Shown here piece by piece: positions 1-9,803 of a stretch of DNA of 64,000 nucleotides (position 1 is the first letter of the stretch; each line of letters starts with the position of its first letter). Where the stretch lies: the NCBI GenBank assembly GCA_023974075.1, contig CM043798.1:19313441-19377440 (forward strand). Reading direction: 5' to 3'. The notes under the pieces were generated by a model that searched no databases, was not told the DNA's origin, and was given only the letters and a program-made list of their open reading frames with translations. The DNA comes from Chaenocephalus aceratus (lineage: Eukaryota > Chordata > Actinopteri > Perciformes > Channichthyidae). The position numbers and the translations under genes are program-made.

Positions 1-2
1 TA

Positions 3-236
3 AGGAGGGCAGCCACTCTGGACGAGATGGCAGCGGTCACGGACATTTGTCTCTATGTCCAACGCTGCGCCGTCCAGGCCACGAGCAAGGCAATGGGGAT
101 CATGGTGGTGCAGCAAAGAGTGAGATGGCTCAACCTCACCAACCTCCCTGACCGGGAAAAGGAAGATGTGCTGGATATGCCTATCGTTCCCGAGGGAATT
201 TTCGGCTCCGCTCTCGCCTCCATGCAAAGGAGGTGA
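3..236 (+). pseudogene. DIRS gag C-terminal fragment
   Basis: This open stretch contains the conserved fish DIRS gag segment LDEMAAVTDICLYVQRCAVQ, then DREKEDVLDMPIVPEG, then FGSALASMQRR, and ends at a TGA at 234-236. In the copy at 7710-7930 the same segment is followed by a Lys/Glu-rich tail, so here the frame is cut short. Gag of DIRS elements is thought to form the cytoplasmic ribonucleoprotein. Only a fragment is visible and it is not expected to be functional. Confidence 0.6.
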
Positions 237-301
237 GAGTTGAAAAAATAAGGAGGACGAGGCACTCCACCTCTGCCTCCCTCGAAGGGTCCAGCCGCTG
301 C

Positions 302-368
302 CTTCGCAGCAGCAGTCCTTCGCAGCAGCAGTCCTTCGCAGCAGCAGTCCTTCGCAGCAGCAGTCCTT
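302..368 (+). repeat. 16-bp minisatellite (TCCTTCGCAGCAGCAG)n in DIRS gag
   Basis: About four tandem copies of a 16-bp unit lie inside the gag 3' region. The homologous place in the copy at 7990-8035 has a single diverged unit, so the array expanded in this copy. A 16-bp unit is not a multiple of three, so each extra copy shifts the gag frame. Confidence 0.8.
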
Positions 369-871
369 CGCCCAAGCTGCCTCGAACCCTGCTCGGTTTA
401 AAGCACCGAAGACGCAGAGGTCGCAGCCCGCCCCGAGTCCCCAGCCCAGGCTGGAGACAAGGGCGAGCTGGCCTAGACAATCTCCGGTTCCGGCTGCAGC
501 TCAGGCGCAGCCAACCCAGAATTTCGGCCAGCAGTCGAGGAAGAAGAAGCAAGCGGCGTGACAGCCCCTCCTTCTCCCCTCTGTGACAGAGCTGGAAGTC
601 CACGGTTCCCCTGCTCTATATGTGTTCCCGCCGCCTCGAGAGATGCCTCAACACCATCCTCAAGTCCGCACAAACATATGTCACACAGTGGTTGATTTTT
701 CTGTCATAAAACATTTACCGCTGACGCATCCAGGCTTCAGGCCGAGGGCGCAGCTCAAAAAAATGAAAAGAAAAACAATAAAACCAATAAACAGCCCGTC
801 AATTGTTCCCTTCTGAGAGCAGCTACGGCAATCTCTCAAAAGGCGGATTACAGGCGGGTCTGTGAAGGCCA

Positions 872-1090
872 CCACCGCCACGCGCATGCGCAGTGCCGGC
901 TGGGGCTTTAAGGGCACCACCGTCACGCGCATGCGCAGTGACGGCTGGAGTTGTGAAGACACCACCGTCACGCGCATGCGCAGTGACGGCTGGAGTTTTG
1001 AAGACACCACCGTCACGCGCATGCGCAGTGCCGGCTGGGGTTGTGAAGGCACCACCGTCATGCGCATGCGCTGTGTCGGTGGGGATTGTC
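872..1090 (+). repeat. 45-bp minisatellite with GCGCATGCGC palindromes (DIRS)
   Basis: Five units carry the exact palindrome GCGCATGCGC at 882, 927, 972, 1017 and 1062, a constant 45-bp period. The units read approximately CACCACCGTCACGCGCATGC followed by GCAGTGCCGGCTGG. The palindrome matches the established NRF1 consensus YGCGCAYGCGCR. A 45-bp period is 15 codons, so several frames stay open through the array without implying a protein. Degenerate equivalents occur at 8500-8990, and a single unit remains at 49875-49905. Confidence 0.85.
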
Positions 1091-1519
1091 GAAAAGGGGC
1101 ACCACTGTGTTTCAAACACTAGAGGGCCCCATAACACAACAAATAGAGACTCAGAGGGGAAGAGATGTGACATCTCCGCTGGCTCTAAGGAGCATGCAGT
1201 GGAAGATGCTCACATCATCTGCTTGAGTTTTCAAGACAGTAACACGGGGCTACAGACTCCAAATCGCTGTCACCACCCCTCGCTTCTTGGGCATTCTGCA
1301 TTCGCAGGCCCGAGGAGAGTCAGCCCACATTCTGGAGAGAGAGATTCTCTCACTCCTAGAAAAGAGGGCTATATCTATTGTACCCGCCGAGCAGAGTCAG
1401 GGCGGCTTCTATTCCAAGTACTTCCTCGTTCCCAAATGGGGAGGGAATCTATATTCTCTAAATAACTTATTTCACGTATATATGATATTTAGGCTCGCTG
1501 GTCTCATCATACAACGGCA

Positions 1520-1740
1520 ATGGAAAAAGCACCAGGGGAGGCAGCCATAACCTCTGCCGCACTGAAGGGGGCGCAAGTGAGCCCACAGGTTCTTGTTGCG
1601 ACTGTTATTCTACGCAGGGACGGTAGACGCGAACAACAAACTAGACTTTTGAAACTACAGGAAGATAAGGAGGACTTTTACAAAAAAGTAATAGAGATTG
1701 TTGTCCAGAAGGATAGCATGGACTTCATCTTCAAGTCAAG
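1520..1740 (+). CDS. Exon-like ORF in the unclassified repeat (copy 1)
   Basis: A 74-residue reading frame begins MEKAPGEAAITSAALKGAQ and ends in a charged stretch with KLQEDKEDFYKKVIEI. The coding match ends at AAGTCAAG followed by GTAAGA, a strong splice-donor context, so it looks like the end of an exon inside a transposable element. The copy at 61395-61615 has the same frame with only a few substitutions. I do not recognise the protein. Conservation of the frame in two copies is weak support for coding; it could simply reflect recent duplication. Confidence 0.35.
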
Positions 1741-1989
1741 GTAAGACCACAATTGTAATGAAAATGGCATCTGACTTAAGAACAATCCAATATTTAAATT
1801 GTGGGTAGGCCTATCCTTTTGTTGAACGGTCTGTTTAAAATGAATTGAAGCATCAGACTAAAAAAGCTTTTGAAAATAACCGAATATTTCAAATCTCAAT
1901 AAAAGCTTATAGTTAGATTAGATTCAGCCTATAGTTTAGCTGATATAGGCTTAGTTTGTCGGGGGATATCTTACTTCTTCCTTCTCTCT

Positions 1990-2490
1990 GTCTATACCTG
2001 TGTACTCTCATGTTCCGATTAACCCAGCTTCCCAAAATGTCTTTGTTTTTGGTGTCTATATACGCCGGGATCCTGAGTCATGGATGATCCTGCGGTCGTG
2101 TGTCCTTGATCGCGAGCCCTGGATCTTGAGTCGTGGCTGTGGTCCTGGATCATCGGCCTGGATATCCTCGTGGATTCATCTTCCTATTATACACACATGC
2201 ATTTCCAAACATTTGGACTACCTATGTTGCAAATGTATTATCTTTTCAATTTACACACGGCATCTATTGCACGTCTGTCCGTCCTGGGAGAGGGATCCCT
2301 CCTCTGTTGCTCTCCCTGAGGTTTCTCCCATTTTTCCCTTTAAACTGTGGGTTTTCTCCGGAAGTTTTTCCTTGTACGATGTGAGGGTCTAAGGACAGAG
2401 GGTGTCGTATTGTTATACTGATATTCTGTACAAACTGTGAAGTCCACTGAGACAAATGTAACATTTGTGATATTGGGCTATATAGATAAA
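1990..2490 (+). repeat. Retroposed repeat module, long copy
   Basis: The 3' end of this module reads GATATTGGGCTATATA and runs towards a (GATT)n-type tail. The same 3' end recurs at 26616-26702, 41405-41660, 44795-44930 and 62110-62372, with different 5' starting points. That 3'-anchored, 5'-truncated pattern is typical of non-LTR retroposition. A 130-residue ORF across it is not convincing as protein, because its end drifts between copies. Confidence 0.65.
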
Positions 2491-3706
2491 CATGATTGTT
2501 AGCCAACAGTATTTGGCATTTTGTTTATGCCAGGCTGCACGCCTTTATTATTTTGGTTACCACTATTATTATAATAAATACATATAATATTTACCAATTC
2601 CACACTGGTGTATGTTGTTTCTCTCTACCTCTAGAGTGGGGAGTAACAATGTTTCTAGTTATTGTGCTTTTTATTATGTTTTTAAATTAGTGTAACTGTT
2701 ATTCTACGGACGAAAATGTTATTATTATTCCGCCGGTATTTTGGCCCTCTTCTCCTCCCGCATTGAACATCGCAGAAACTCCGTTCGAACATCAAAACGT
2801 TCAGCTCGGTCGGGAATCGATGGCTATTACTTTTCTCATTCATAACTTTTCATCATTCCAGAGATACATTCCATAACACATCACATTGTAACATTGAAAT
2901 GGAGGAAATCTTCAGACTTCACAAATCTTCATGCGACTTCAACTGCTAACTGTTCATTCATACTTTCACTCAGAACCTCATTCCAACTTTAAAATGTTAC
3001 ACATCTTTCTGATATTATTCGTGTAAAACAACATTTAAATCTGATTCTTACTTTTAGAGATATTAAACATTGTTCAGACCTTGTTTTAGAGGTTTTCTTC
3101 ACATTTTAACATTAACTAGAGCGCGTGATGTCACAGCTCGAGGGTAGGAAATCTTGAAATTTGCCTTCATATATTTTTTTAAACCTGCCATAATTCCCAA
3201 ACCCTACATTCCTGAGACATAATTTATCATGACAAACGTAGGAAAACATCTCGTAGCTTGAAAATTGACATTAAGCAAAATAATTAAACAAAATACCTCT
3301 TGAGGGCATGAAGTGACAACAACTTTCAACATGCCTCCATTAAAGCCCATTGTAATTTCAGGCTGATATTTCCTCACGGCAGCAGCCGCACACCTTTAGT
3401 TAAACTCCCAAAAAGGCCACATTATTAACCCGAAAGTACACAAAAAGCACACTTCAGATACTCAAGGTCCTTGACATGCTTCACGTTTTGAAATTTCAGA
3501 TATCTGTTACGGTTCTTCCACAAAACGTTCACATGTAAGAGGTTTATCTCTCATTCAGAAAAATGCAAACCTTTGATCTCTACAGAGCTCGTTAGCTCAA
3601 TATAAACACCTGTGTAATGGAACACGATGATGTCATCACTCCAACTGACATGCTCAGAGCAGCAGACTTCAGATAGCAGTGTGCTAAACAGTCCAGCCAT
3701 GAAGAC
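2491..3706. other. AT-rich part of the unclassified repeat, no gene
   Basis: No protein motif or RNA is visible. The stretch is shared with 62376-63485 except for a roughly 95-bp segment that copy 2 has lost, apparently between short repeats (AAATG...AAATGTTAC). It links the retroposed module to the tandem array. Confidence 0.5.
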
Positions 3707-4345
3707 ATCTACGGGACAGTTTTGAGATTTCTCCAAATGCCGTTGCCATGGCAACACAATGCTCGCCTTGAAACACGGTTTTCTCATAACTTCAGTGAAA
3801 ATACTCCAAAAAGCCCAGAACTTCACAGGTTTGGTAACGATGCAGCCATCAACGCATCTAAGCGTAGTATGGGGTGTCATCAAATTGCCGTTGCCATGGC
3901 GACAGACCACTCGCCATGAAACACGATGTGGCTGTAAGTCCAATCGACACAGTCCAATCGTCCCCCAATCTTCACTTGTATATCACCGGTCCATGCCTCA
4001 ACAGCTCGACGCCAAATCTGAGATCTGTTTTCCATGGAAACGCAATCCTTGCCATAAAACATGATGTCGCTATAACTCCTATGAAAATGTTCAAAAAGTG
4101 CTCAAACTTCACATTTGTGCTAACAGTCCAGCCGTGAAGACATCTACGGGACAGTTTTGAGATTTCTTCTTCAAAAGCCGTTGCCATGGCAACACAATGC
4201 TCGCCATGAAACACGGCTTTCTCATAACTTCAGTGAAACTGCTCCAAACGCCCCCAAAACTTCACAGGTTGGTAACGATGCAGCCATCAACGCATCTAAG
4301 CGTATTATGGGGTGTCATCAAATGCTGTTGCCATGGCGACAGATC
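3707..4345 (+). repeat. Tandem about 148-bp units with CCATGG palindromes (copy 1)
   Basis: Palindromes centred on CCATGG start at 3742 (GTTGCCATGGCAAC), 3890 (GTTGCCATGGCGAC), 4028 (TTTTCCATGGAAAC), 4180 (GTTGCCATGGCAAC) and 4328 (GTTGCCATGGCGAC). Each is followed by words such as TCGCCATGAAACACG. Three different units make a higher-order period of about 438 bp. The full palindrome matches the established RFX/X-box consensus (GTNRCCNNNRGYAAC). Confidence 0.8.
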
Positions 4346-5381
4346 ATTCGCCATCAAGTTAGTTCAAAAGTGTTGCAGTTCAAATATTCTGCTGCTTTTC
4401 CAAGCCTTTTTACTTTCTTTTCTTCTCTCATCACACATTCAAGCCCCCAGTGTTCATGTATCATTTAAATCTAAATTATTCACTTTCTTCTTACACATTA
4501 CATTTCAGCATAGCAGATTAGCCGTCAGCTTTTCAGCATAAAGCATTTCCCACGAGTAATTTCTTCAGGAATTGCATTCTCTAGTTATTGTTTTATTATT
4601 GTACTCCCATTGTGTTATTTTAATATTGTAGTTATTGCCTGTACAGCACTTTGGTCAACTGAAGGTTGTTTTAAATGTGCTATATAAATAAATAAAGATT
4701 GAGATTGAGATATTAAACAGCAGACCTAAGAGGAAATTATTGCTCGAGAAAATGCTGTAAAATTCTTCCTTTTTTATGTCTTTGTTGGTACACAGCAAAT
4801 ACCAAAGTGTTAAAATCCCAGAGTACTGATGACCAGAGTAGAAAATTGTTACACTTTGGAGTAGAATGGACATAAAGTACACTTCTCAGAGTGCACCAGA
4901 ACCTCTCTTTGGTGTTGATTATTTGTGTGGTGTTGGTGTTTGACTTGTGTAGTGTTTATTCTGGGATGATGGACTCCCTCAGAGTATATATTTGCATTGA
5001 GTCTGTCCGGTCCGCATCGATCTTAGGTTTCGGTTCGTCATCAGATAGGCCGCGCCTTCTCATTGGTTTAACGCAGCCTCGTGACCCCTCGCTTTGTTGA
5101 AAATATTCTCCAGGAAAAGCGCGATCGTGACCGTTACAGATTGATGCAAAGAGTTATACACAAAGCGGCAAACTCTGGGGAAGAGCCGGGACGCCAATTC
5201 TTTCACACACAGTGACGTCACAAGCTACCCACAATGCAACGCGCGCCATATATATATATATAAATACGCCATTTCCTGGAGGTGCAAATATCCTGGAGGT
5301 GCAAATATAAACAGCTAGCTAACGTAGCCAGGCAGAGCGCACTAGGTTTTTTTCTGAATTAACGACCGAAGAAATCGCTGC
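4346..5381. other. Repeat-rich intergenic stretch with a LINE-like 3' tail
   Basis: At about 4640-4710 there is a tail-like sequence (GCACTTTGGTCAACTGAAGG, then GCTATATAAATAAA and GATTGAGATTGAGA), resembling the 3' end of fish non-LTR elements. At 5240-5310 an AT-only TATATATATATA run is followed by a tandem duplication of TCCTGGAGGTGCAAATA, just upstream of the ORF at 5382. No gene is visible in the rest. Confidence 0.4.
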
Positions 5382-5564
5382 ATGTCTTCGGATTACATCT
5401 CTGGACTTGAGGGGTGTGCTCTAGGTTGTTACCAGCGTAAACTAGAGCTGTGTGGGTTGTCAGATTGCCCTTACAGACTGCCTGCAGATGTATGGAAAAA
5501 CGACCTTCGAAAGTGGCCTTCGTCGATTTTGGCTGCATCTACGTCTAATCTCTGGAAACACCAG
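5382..5564 (+). CDS. Exon-like ORF, possible first exon of a transposon-encoded protein
   Basis: ATG at 5382 opens a 61-codon exon ending CACCAG followed by GTGAAT, a splice donor. The peptide starts MSSDYISGLEGCALGCYQRK and contains LPADVWKNDLRKWP. That style resembles the N-terminus of SWIM/YqaJ-type proteins carried by some fish DNA transposons; this assignment is from memory and uncertain. Its last 54 bases and the following intron-like sequence recur inverted at 61020-61170, so it is repetitive. No downstream exon was identified. Confidence 0.35.
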
Positions 5565-5661
5565 GTGAATACCCCACTTGTCACAATAATATCATCATGC
5601 CATTGCATATATGTGGTATTTTAGAGTTGACAAGATATTGATTAAGGCAATAGACTATGAT
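5511..5661 (+). repeat. 151-bp repeat, inverted partner at 61020-61170
   Basis: 5511-5661 is the near-exact reverse complement of 61020-61170, with matching borders at both ends (AAGTGGCCTTCGTCG to AGACTATGAT). It spans the end of the exon-like ORF at 5382-5564 and about 97 bp of putative intron. Confidence 0.8.
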
Positions 5662-6896
5662 ATTCAGTACAGGAAGCTTAGCAACACCTAGAAGGTGTAC
5701 GGCTAAATCCTTGGCCTGCTTGCACCTCGCGTAAAATGGCAGATACCGGAAGTACGGTGTCGCCCTCGGCCCAATACCCGTATGTGTGTGTGAAAGAATA
5801 CGGAAGTGCCACACACTGCAGTTCATCTAGTGGCCAGTAGGAGCAGTCTGCAGAAGGGAGCAATTTCCATAGACCCCCATGTTAAAATGCCCAACTTTAC
5901 AGCAGAAATTTTCTCAACTCATCTGTTTAATTAATATTAAGCCTTACATGTATGCATATATTAGGGCGTGGTCACATTGAGCGACAGCTCTGTCAAGTGA
6001 CTACTGCTGCTAGCTTCTTGTCTCTCTGCTACCTGCTCCGTGAAGCTAGCTACAGGGACTCTGCCTGCTCAGTTCATCCAGGGAACACAACTTGAAGCCG
6101 GCCGTGGTTGTTTGTTCTTCATGCTTATATATCGGACTATTGTAACTCGCTCTGCGGTTGAAACAGACGGTGCATGAATGCGGTTTTTGCGGTAAGTGAA
6201 ATTTGACTACTTATTGATGTGTTTATGATTTGAATCAGCTACGTAATGAATGTTAAGGCTTGGGTTAGCGTGTAAGTGAGTGGTAGCTATATCGGTGTTT
6301 AACGATGCTAATCGTAGTATCCAAGTTAAAACCATAGACTGTATATATAAAGGTTAAAACGAAATAGACAAGTGTTAAGCGTTAAGTAGGATAATACTGT
6401 AGAACAAACGGCTTCTGTTTGAGGTTATAAAATAAGGTCATCCTTGTAACTTAGAGAGATATTTTATTATGTAGGTAAGAACTGTATGCATCGCTAAGGT
6501 TAATTTAAATTGGCTATGCTCAAGTATGTAGACAAGCTCATGTCGAAGTAGTGTATGTGAAATCAACCTCACAATAAGATGTGTGTATATTACAAATAAT
6601 AATGTCATATTTCAAGATGATTAGGTTAGATATTACAATATGGTTGGTTGAGCTGGAGTTCATTATTGAGCTTACACGTTAACGTCGCAGTCATCTGAAG
6701 AACGAACCCAAACCATGTTGTTTTTATTAATTGCATTACCAAATTGGTATCAAATAAACATTAAGCATTGGAAACACAACTTCCAAAGTTACAGTAAAAT
6801 AAAAAGGACCCTGACTCGGACAATACACAATCCAACATGTTCAACAGAAGAGAATCAGTTATATTGTTTGTACACATGATACTTTACATATATATA
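5662..6896. other. No gene seen; possible 5' exon remnant near 6170
   Basis: A short ATG...GCG followed by GTAAGTGAAA at about 6174-6200 looks like a start codon with a splice donor, but no partner exon was found. The rest is AT-rich without recognisable coding or RNA features. Confidence 0.3.
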
Positions 6897-6955
6897 TTAG
6901 GGCTGTTAAATTAACGCCACTAATTATTTTAACGCGATTAACGCATGTGTATTTT
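6897..6955. mobile_element. Terminal fragment of a hAT-like MITE
   Basis: The words TTAGGGCTGTTAAATTAACG and AACGCGATTAACGCATG match the ends of the complete element at 53846-54903 (TAGGGCTGTCAAACG ... TTAACGCGATAA). Only one end is present, and it abuts the DIRS remnant. Confidence 0.5.
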
Positions 6956-7023
6956 TTTTCCTCGGCCGCCCCATAGTTTCAGAGTGCATCGAGTTTAAAA
7001 TACCATCTACAAGCTGATGCTGA

Positions 7024-8250
7024 CAGCCCCGCTCCTGCGGAAGATGTCCTAGAGTTAGACTACATGGAGGACGAAGAGGATACCTCTGAGTTCCTCCTGT
7101 CTGACTCGGATGAGCAGGAAGACGACATCTTCATGTCATCGGCTCAGGCTGCAAAGCCGGGAGCGATGGCTGCTCTCCCGGGCGATAGCACACCAGCTTC
7201 GCCCTGTCTAAGCATGGACCTGCAGGCCGTGTGTCAGCACGCTGCGTCCAGGCTAGACATCCCGTGGCCCGAAATGGCCAAGGAGACCTCCAGTCCCGTT
7301 ACGAGGGGAAACATTTTCCCCAAACAACGAGGACGAAGAGGCAGCTCCTTCCGGTCTTCCCGGAGATGTTGGATGAGGTGTCGGTCTCGTGGAGAGACCG
7401 GCCCTTTAGCAACAAGGCCCCAATCCAGGGTGCCTCCTCCCTTGACTGTGACGGTATGGAGAGGCTCGGCCTGCTCCGCATACCGCCTATGGAACCGCTG
7501 GTGGCAGCCCACCTCCTACCGAGGATGGGCCCGTCACCAAGCAGGAACCCCACGCTGCCAGCAAAAACGGACCGATTCCAGTCGACCATGACTGAACGGG
7601 CCTACAGAGCCGCAGGCATTGTCCGCCAGGGCTCTGAACGTTTCCTCGATACTAAACCGCGTACCAAGCGGAGCTCTGTGAGGATCTGTCGAGCAATCCT
7701 GGGACCGGCCACTCTGGACGAGATAGCCGAGGTCACAGACATTTGTCCTCCGTGTCCAACGCTGCGCCGTCAAGGCCACGGGCAAGGTAATGGGGATCAT
7801 GGTGGTGCAGGAAAGAAGCTAGATGGCTCAACCTCACCAACCCCCAGACCGGGAAAAGGAAGATGTGCTTGACATGCCCATCGTTCCCGAGGGGGATATT
7901 CGGCTCCGCTCTCGCTTCCATGCAGAGGAAGTGCGAGTCGAAAAAGAAGGAAGACGAGGCCCTCCACCTCTGTCTCCCTCGAAGGGTCCAGCCGCTGCCA
8001 TCGCAACAGCGGCCCTCGCCCAAGCTGCACCGAACCCTGCTAGGTTTAAAGTACCAGGAAAGCAGAGGTCGTAGCCCCACCCCGAGTCAACCGGCCCAGG
8101 CAGGAGACGAGGGCGAGTTTGCCTAGAAAATCATCCGGTTCCGGCTGCAGCCCAGGTGCAGCCAAACCCAGAATTTCGGCCAGCAGTCGAGGAAAGAAGA
8201 AGCGAGCGGCCTGACAGCCCCTCCTTCTCCCCTCTGTGACAGAGCTGGAA
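7024..8250 (+). pseudogene. DIRS gag, frameshifted
   Basis: The gag frame begins with an acidic stretch (MEDEEDTSEFLLSDSDEQ), then [20 protein letters not shown] and LQAVCQHAASRLDIPWPEM. It then shifts frame near 7290-7310 to [20 protein letters not shown] and [20 protein letters not shown], and again near 7620-7760 to the DREKEDVLDMPIVPEG segment. The same order occurs at 48800-49862. DIRS gag is presumed structural. At least two frameshifts make this copy non-functional as read. Confidence 0.75.
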
Positions 8251-8499
8251 GTTCTTTCCCCGGCTCTAAACGTGTCCCCGCTGCCTCCAGAGATGCCTCA
8301 ACGTCATCCTCAAGTCTGCATAAAAACACATGTCACATCTTTGTTGTTTAAATAAACCATTTTCCGCTGACGCATCCAGGCTTCGGCCAAGGGCGCAGCT
8401 CAAAAAATTAAAAGAAAAACAATAAACAGTCCGTTAAACTATAAATCCCCTTCTGAGAGCAGCTACGGCCTCTCTCAAAAGGCGGATAATAAACGGGTC

Positions 8500-8990
8500 T
8501 GTGAAGGGATGCGCAGTGCCGGTTGGGGCTTTAAGGGCACTACCGTCACGCACATGCGCAGTGCCGGCTGGGGTCGTGAAGGCTCCACCGTCACGCGCAT
8601 GCACAGTGCCGGCTAGAGCATGTAAAGGACAGCCCGCCAATTATTCCCCCTTTTGAGAGCAGCTACGGCATCTCTCAAGAGGCGGAATTATTGACGGGTC
8701 CGTGAAGCCACCGCCACGTGCATGCGCAGTGCCCGGCCTGGGGCTTTAAGGGGCCCACCCCACGCACATGCGCATGTCCAGCTGGGGGTCGTAAGGCTCC
8801 ACCGTCTCGCGCATGCGCAGTGCCGCTAGAGCTGTAAGGGCACCACCGGCACGCGGCAGGCGCAGTGCCGACTGCAGCTGTGAAGGCACCACCGTCACAC
8901 GCATGCGCAGTGCCGGCTGGAGCTGTAAGGGCACCTCCGTCACGTGCATGCGCAGTGCCGGCCGGAGCCGTAAGCGTGACATCTCAGCTG
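8500..8990 (+). repeat. Degenerate 45-bp minisatellite of DIRS copy B
   Basis: Units of CATGCGCAGTGCCGGCTGG recur near 8508, 8552, 8597, 8720, 8811, 8901 and 8946, with CpG-to-TpG/CpA decay (for example CACATGCGC) and a 120-bp interruption. Fewer units keep the perfect GCGCATGCGC core than in the array at 872-1090. Confidence 0.75.
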
Positions 8991-9089
8991 GCTCCCAAGG
9001 AGCATACAGCAGGAGATACTCACGACATCTGCCTGGGCTTCTCAAACAGTTATACTTTATCTGTTTTTCACAAACCCAGAGAGAGTCAA

Positions 9090-9803
9090 CCCATATTCTG
9101 GAGAGAGAGGTTCTCTCTCTCCTAGAAAGAAGGGTTTATCTATAATGCCCACCGAGCGGAGTCAGATTACGGGGGAAAATGTCCTCGTAAAGCACCCACT
9201 CAACATGGGCCTCATAATAAAACTAAACCCCCGCGCGCCACGGCGTGCGGAGAGTTTTGGTTATTATGTAATGCGTAGTGGCACGACACCCGACTTTTCT
9301 AGTGCGGGACGCGCCTACGGGTGCTGTCCTTTCACGGAAGGTGGTCACCACGGACGCAGGTCAGACAGGCTGATAGGGTATTTACGAAGGTCGCCCGGTG
9401 AGAGGTCCCTAGAGCAGAGACCTCCAGCGGGCACACGTAAACTACCCGGAGCTTTTAGCGGTGTTCCCCACCCTAAAACGCTTCCTGCCTTCTCTCAGAG
9501 GACACCATGTCCTCGTGAGGACAGACAACACAATATCGTGTATGAACCGCCAGGGGAGGTTGCGTTGTCTCCAGTCACACACACTGGCAACAAACTGATC
9601 CCTTGGACGGGCAGACGTCTCCTCTCTCTGAGAGCGACACAGGTACCGGGAGTTATGCACCTCGGGACAGAATTACTGTCCAGAGATGCACCACTCTATG
9701 CAGACTGGACTCCACATCCAAGGATCGGGAGTCCGCTGTGGGTGCGTTACGGCGGAGCCCGCGTTAAGTCTGTAAGTCTGTTCGCAAAAGGAGAAAATGC
9801 TCA
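9090..9803 (+). pseudogene. DIRS RT/RNase H remnant
   Basis: The segment starts with the RT lead-in (SLLERRVYL), then jumps to sequence corresponding to 50527-50580 and on to 50838 of the complete copy, so the RT palm and thumb are deleted. RNase H-region words [10 protein letters not shown] and VMHLGTELLSRD remain and match [20 protein letters not shown] at 51225-51290. The frame is broken repeatedly, and a long open frame over 9145-9807 mixes frames. Confidence 0.65.

Larger units (their letters stand above)
1..1447 (+). mobile_element. DIRS retrotransposon copy A, 3' gag to start of RT (truncated both sides)
   Basis: This is the right half of a gag region, a 45-bp minisatellite and the first part of a reverse transcriptase of a DIRS-type tyrosine-recombinase retrotransposon. 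Bases 1-236 match the gag of the copy at 7690-7930 (shared words DREKEDVLDMPIVPEG and FGSALASMQR). Bases 1086-1446 match 49905-50260, ending in the RT lead-in [10 protein letters not shown]. After 1447 the match to DIRS stops abruptly where the repeat at 1448 begins, so RT, RNase H and recombinase are missing. The 5' half lies left of the window. Gag is out of frame after the 16-bp expansion at 302-368. Confidence 0.85.
1448..4345 (+). mobile_element. Unclassified composite repeat, copy 1
   Basis: This about 2.9-kb segment is repeated almost base for base at 61322-64000. Both copies start at the same point (ATCTATATTCTCTAAATAAC) against unrelated left flanks: DIRS here, another repeat there. 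The order is: an exon-like ORF ending at a splice donor (1520-1740), a retroposed module with an ATTG-type end (about 1990-2490), an AT-rich stretch, then tandem units of about 148 bp with CCATGG palindromes (3707-4345). Copy 1 has about 95 bp around 2900-2994 that copy 2 lacks. No transposase motif was recognised, so the family is not assigned. Confidence 0.7.

Noticed and set aside
862..1465. Several overlapping 86-190 codon frames on both strands
   Set aside because: They arise because the 45-bp repeat is a multiple of three, so frames stay open without coding pressure. Residues are only translations of the minisatellite.
2000..2392. 130-codon ORF repeated at 61876-62295
   Set aside because: Covers a retroposed repeat; the C-terminus differs between copies and the same DNA is noncoding in the truncated copies.
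872..4345. CRISPR-like arrays (45-bp and 148-bp periodic repeats)
   Set aside because: Units are contiguous with no unique spacers, and the context is a vertebrate genome.
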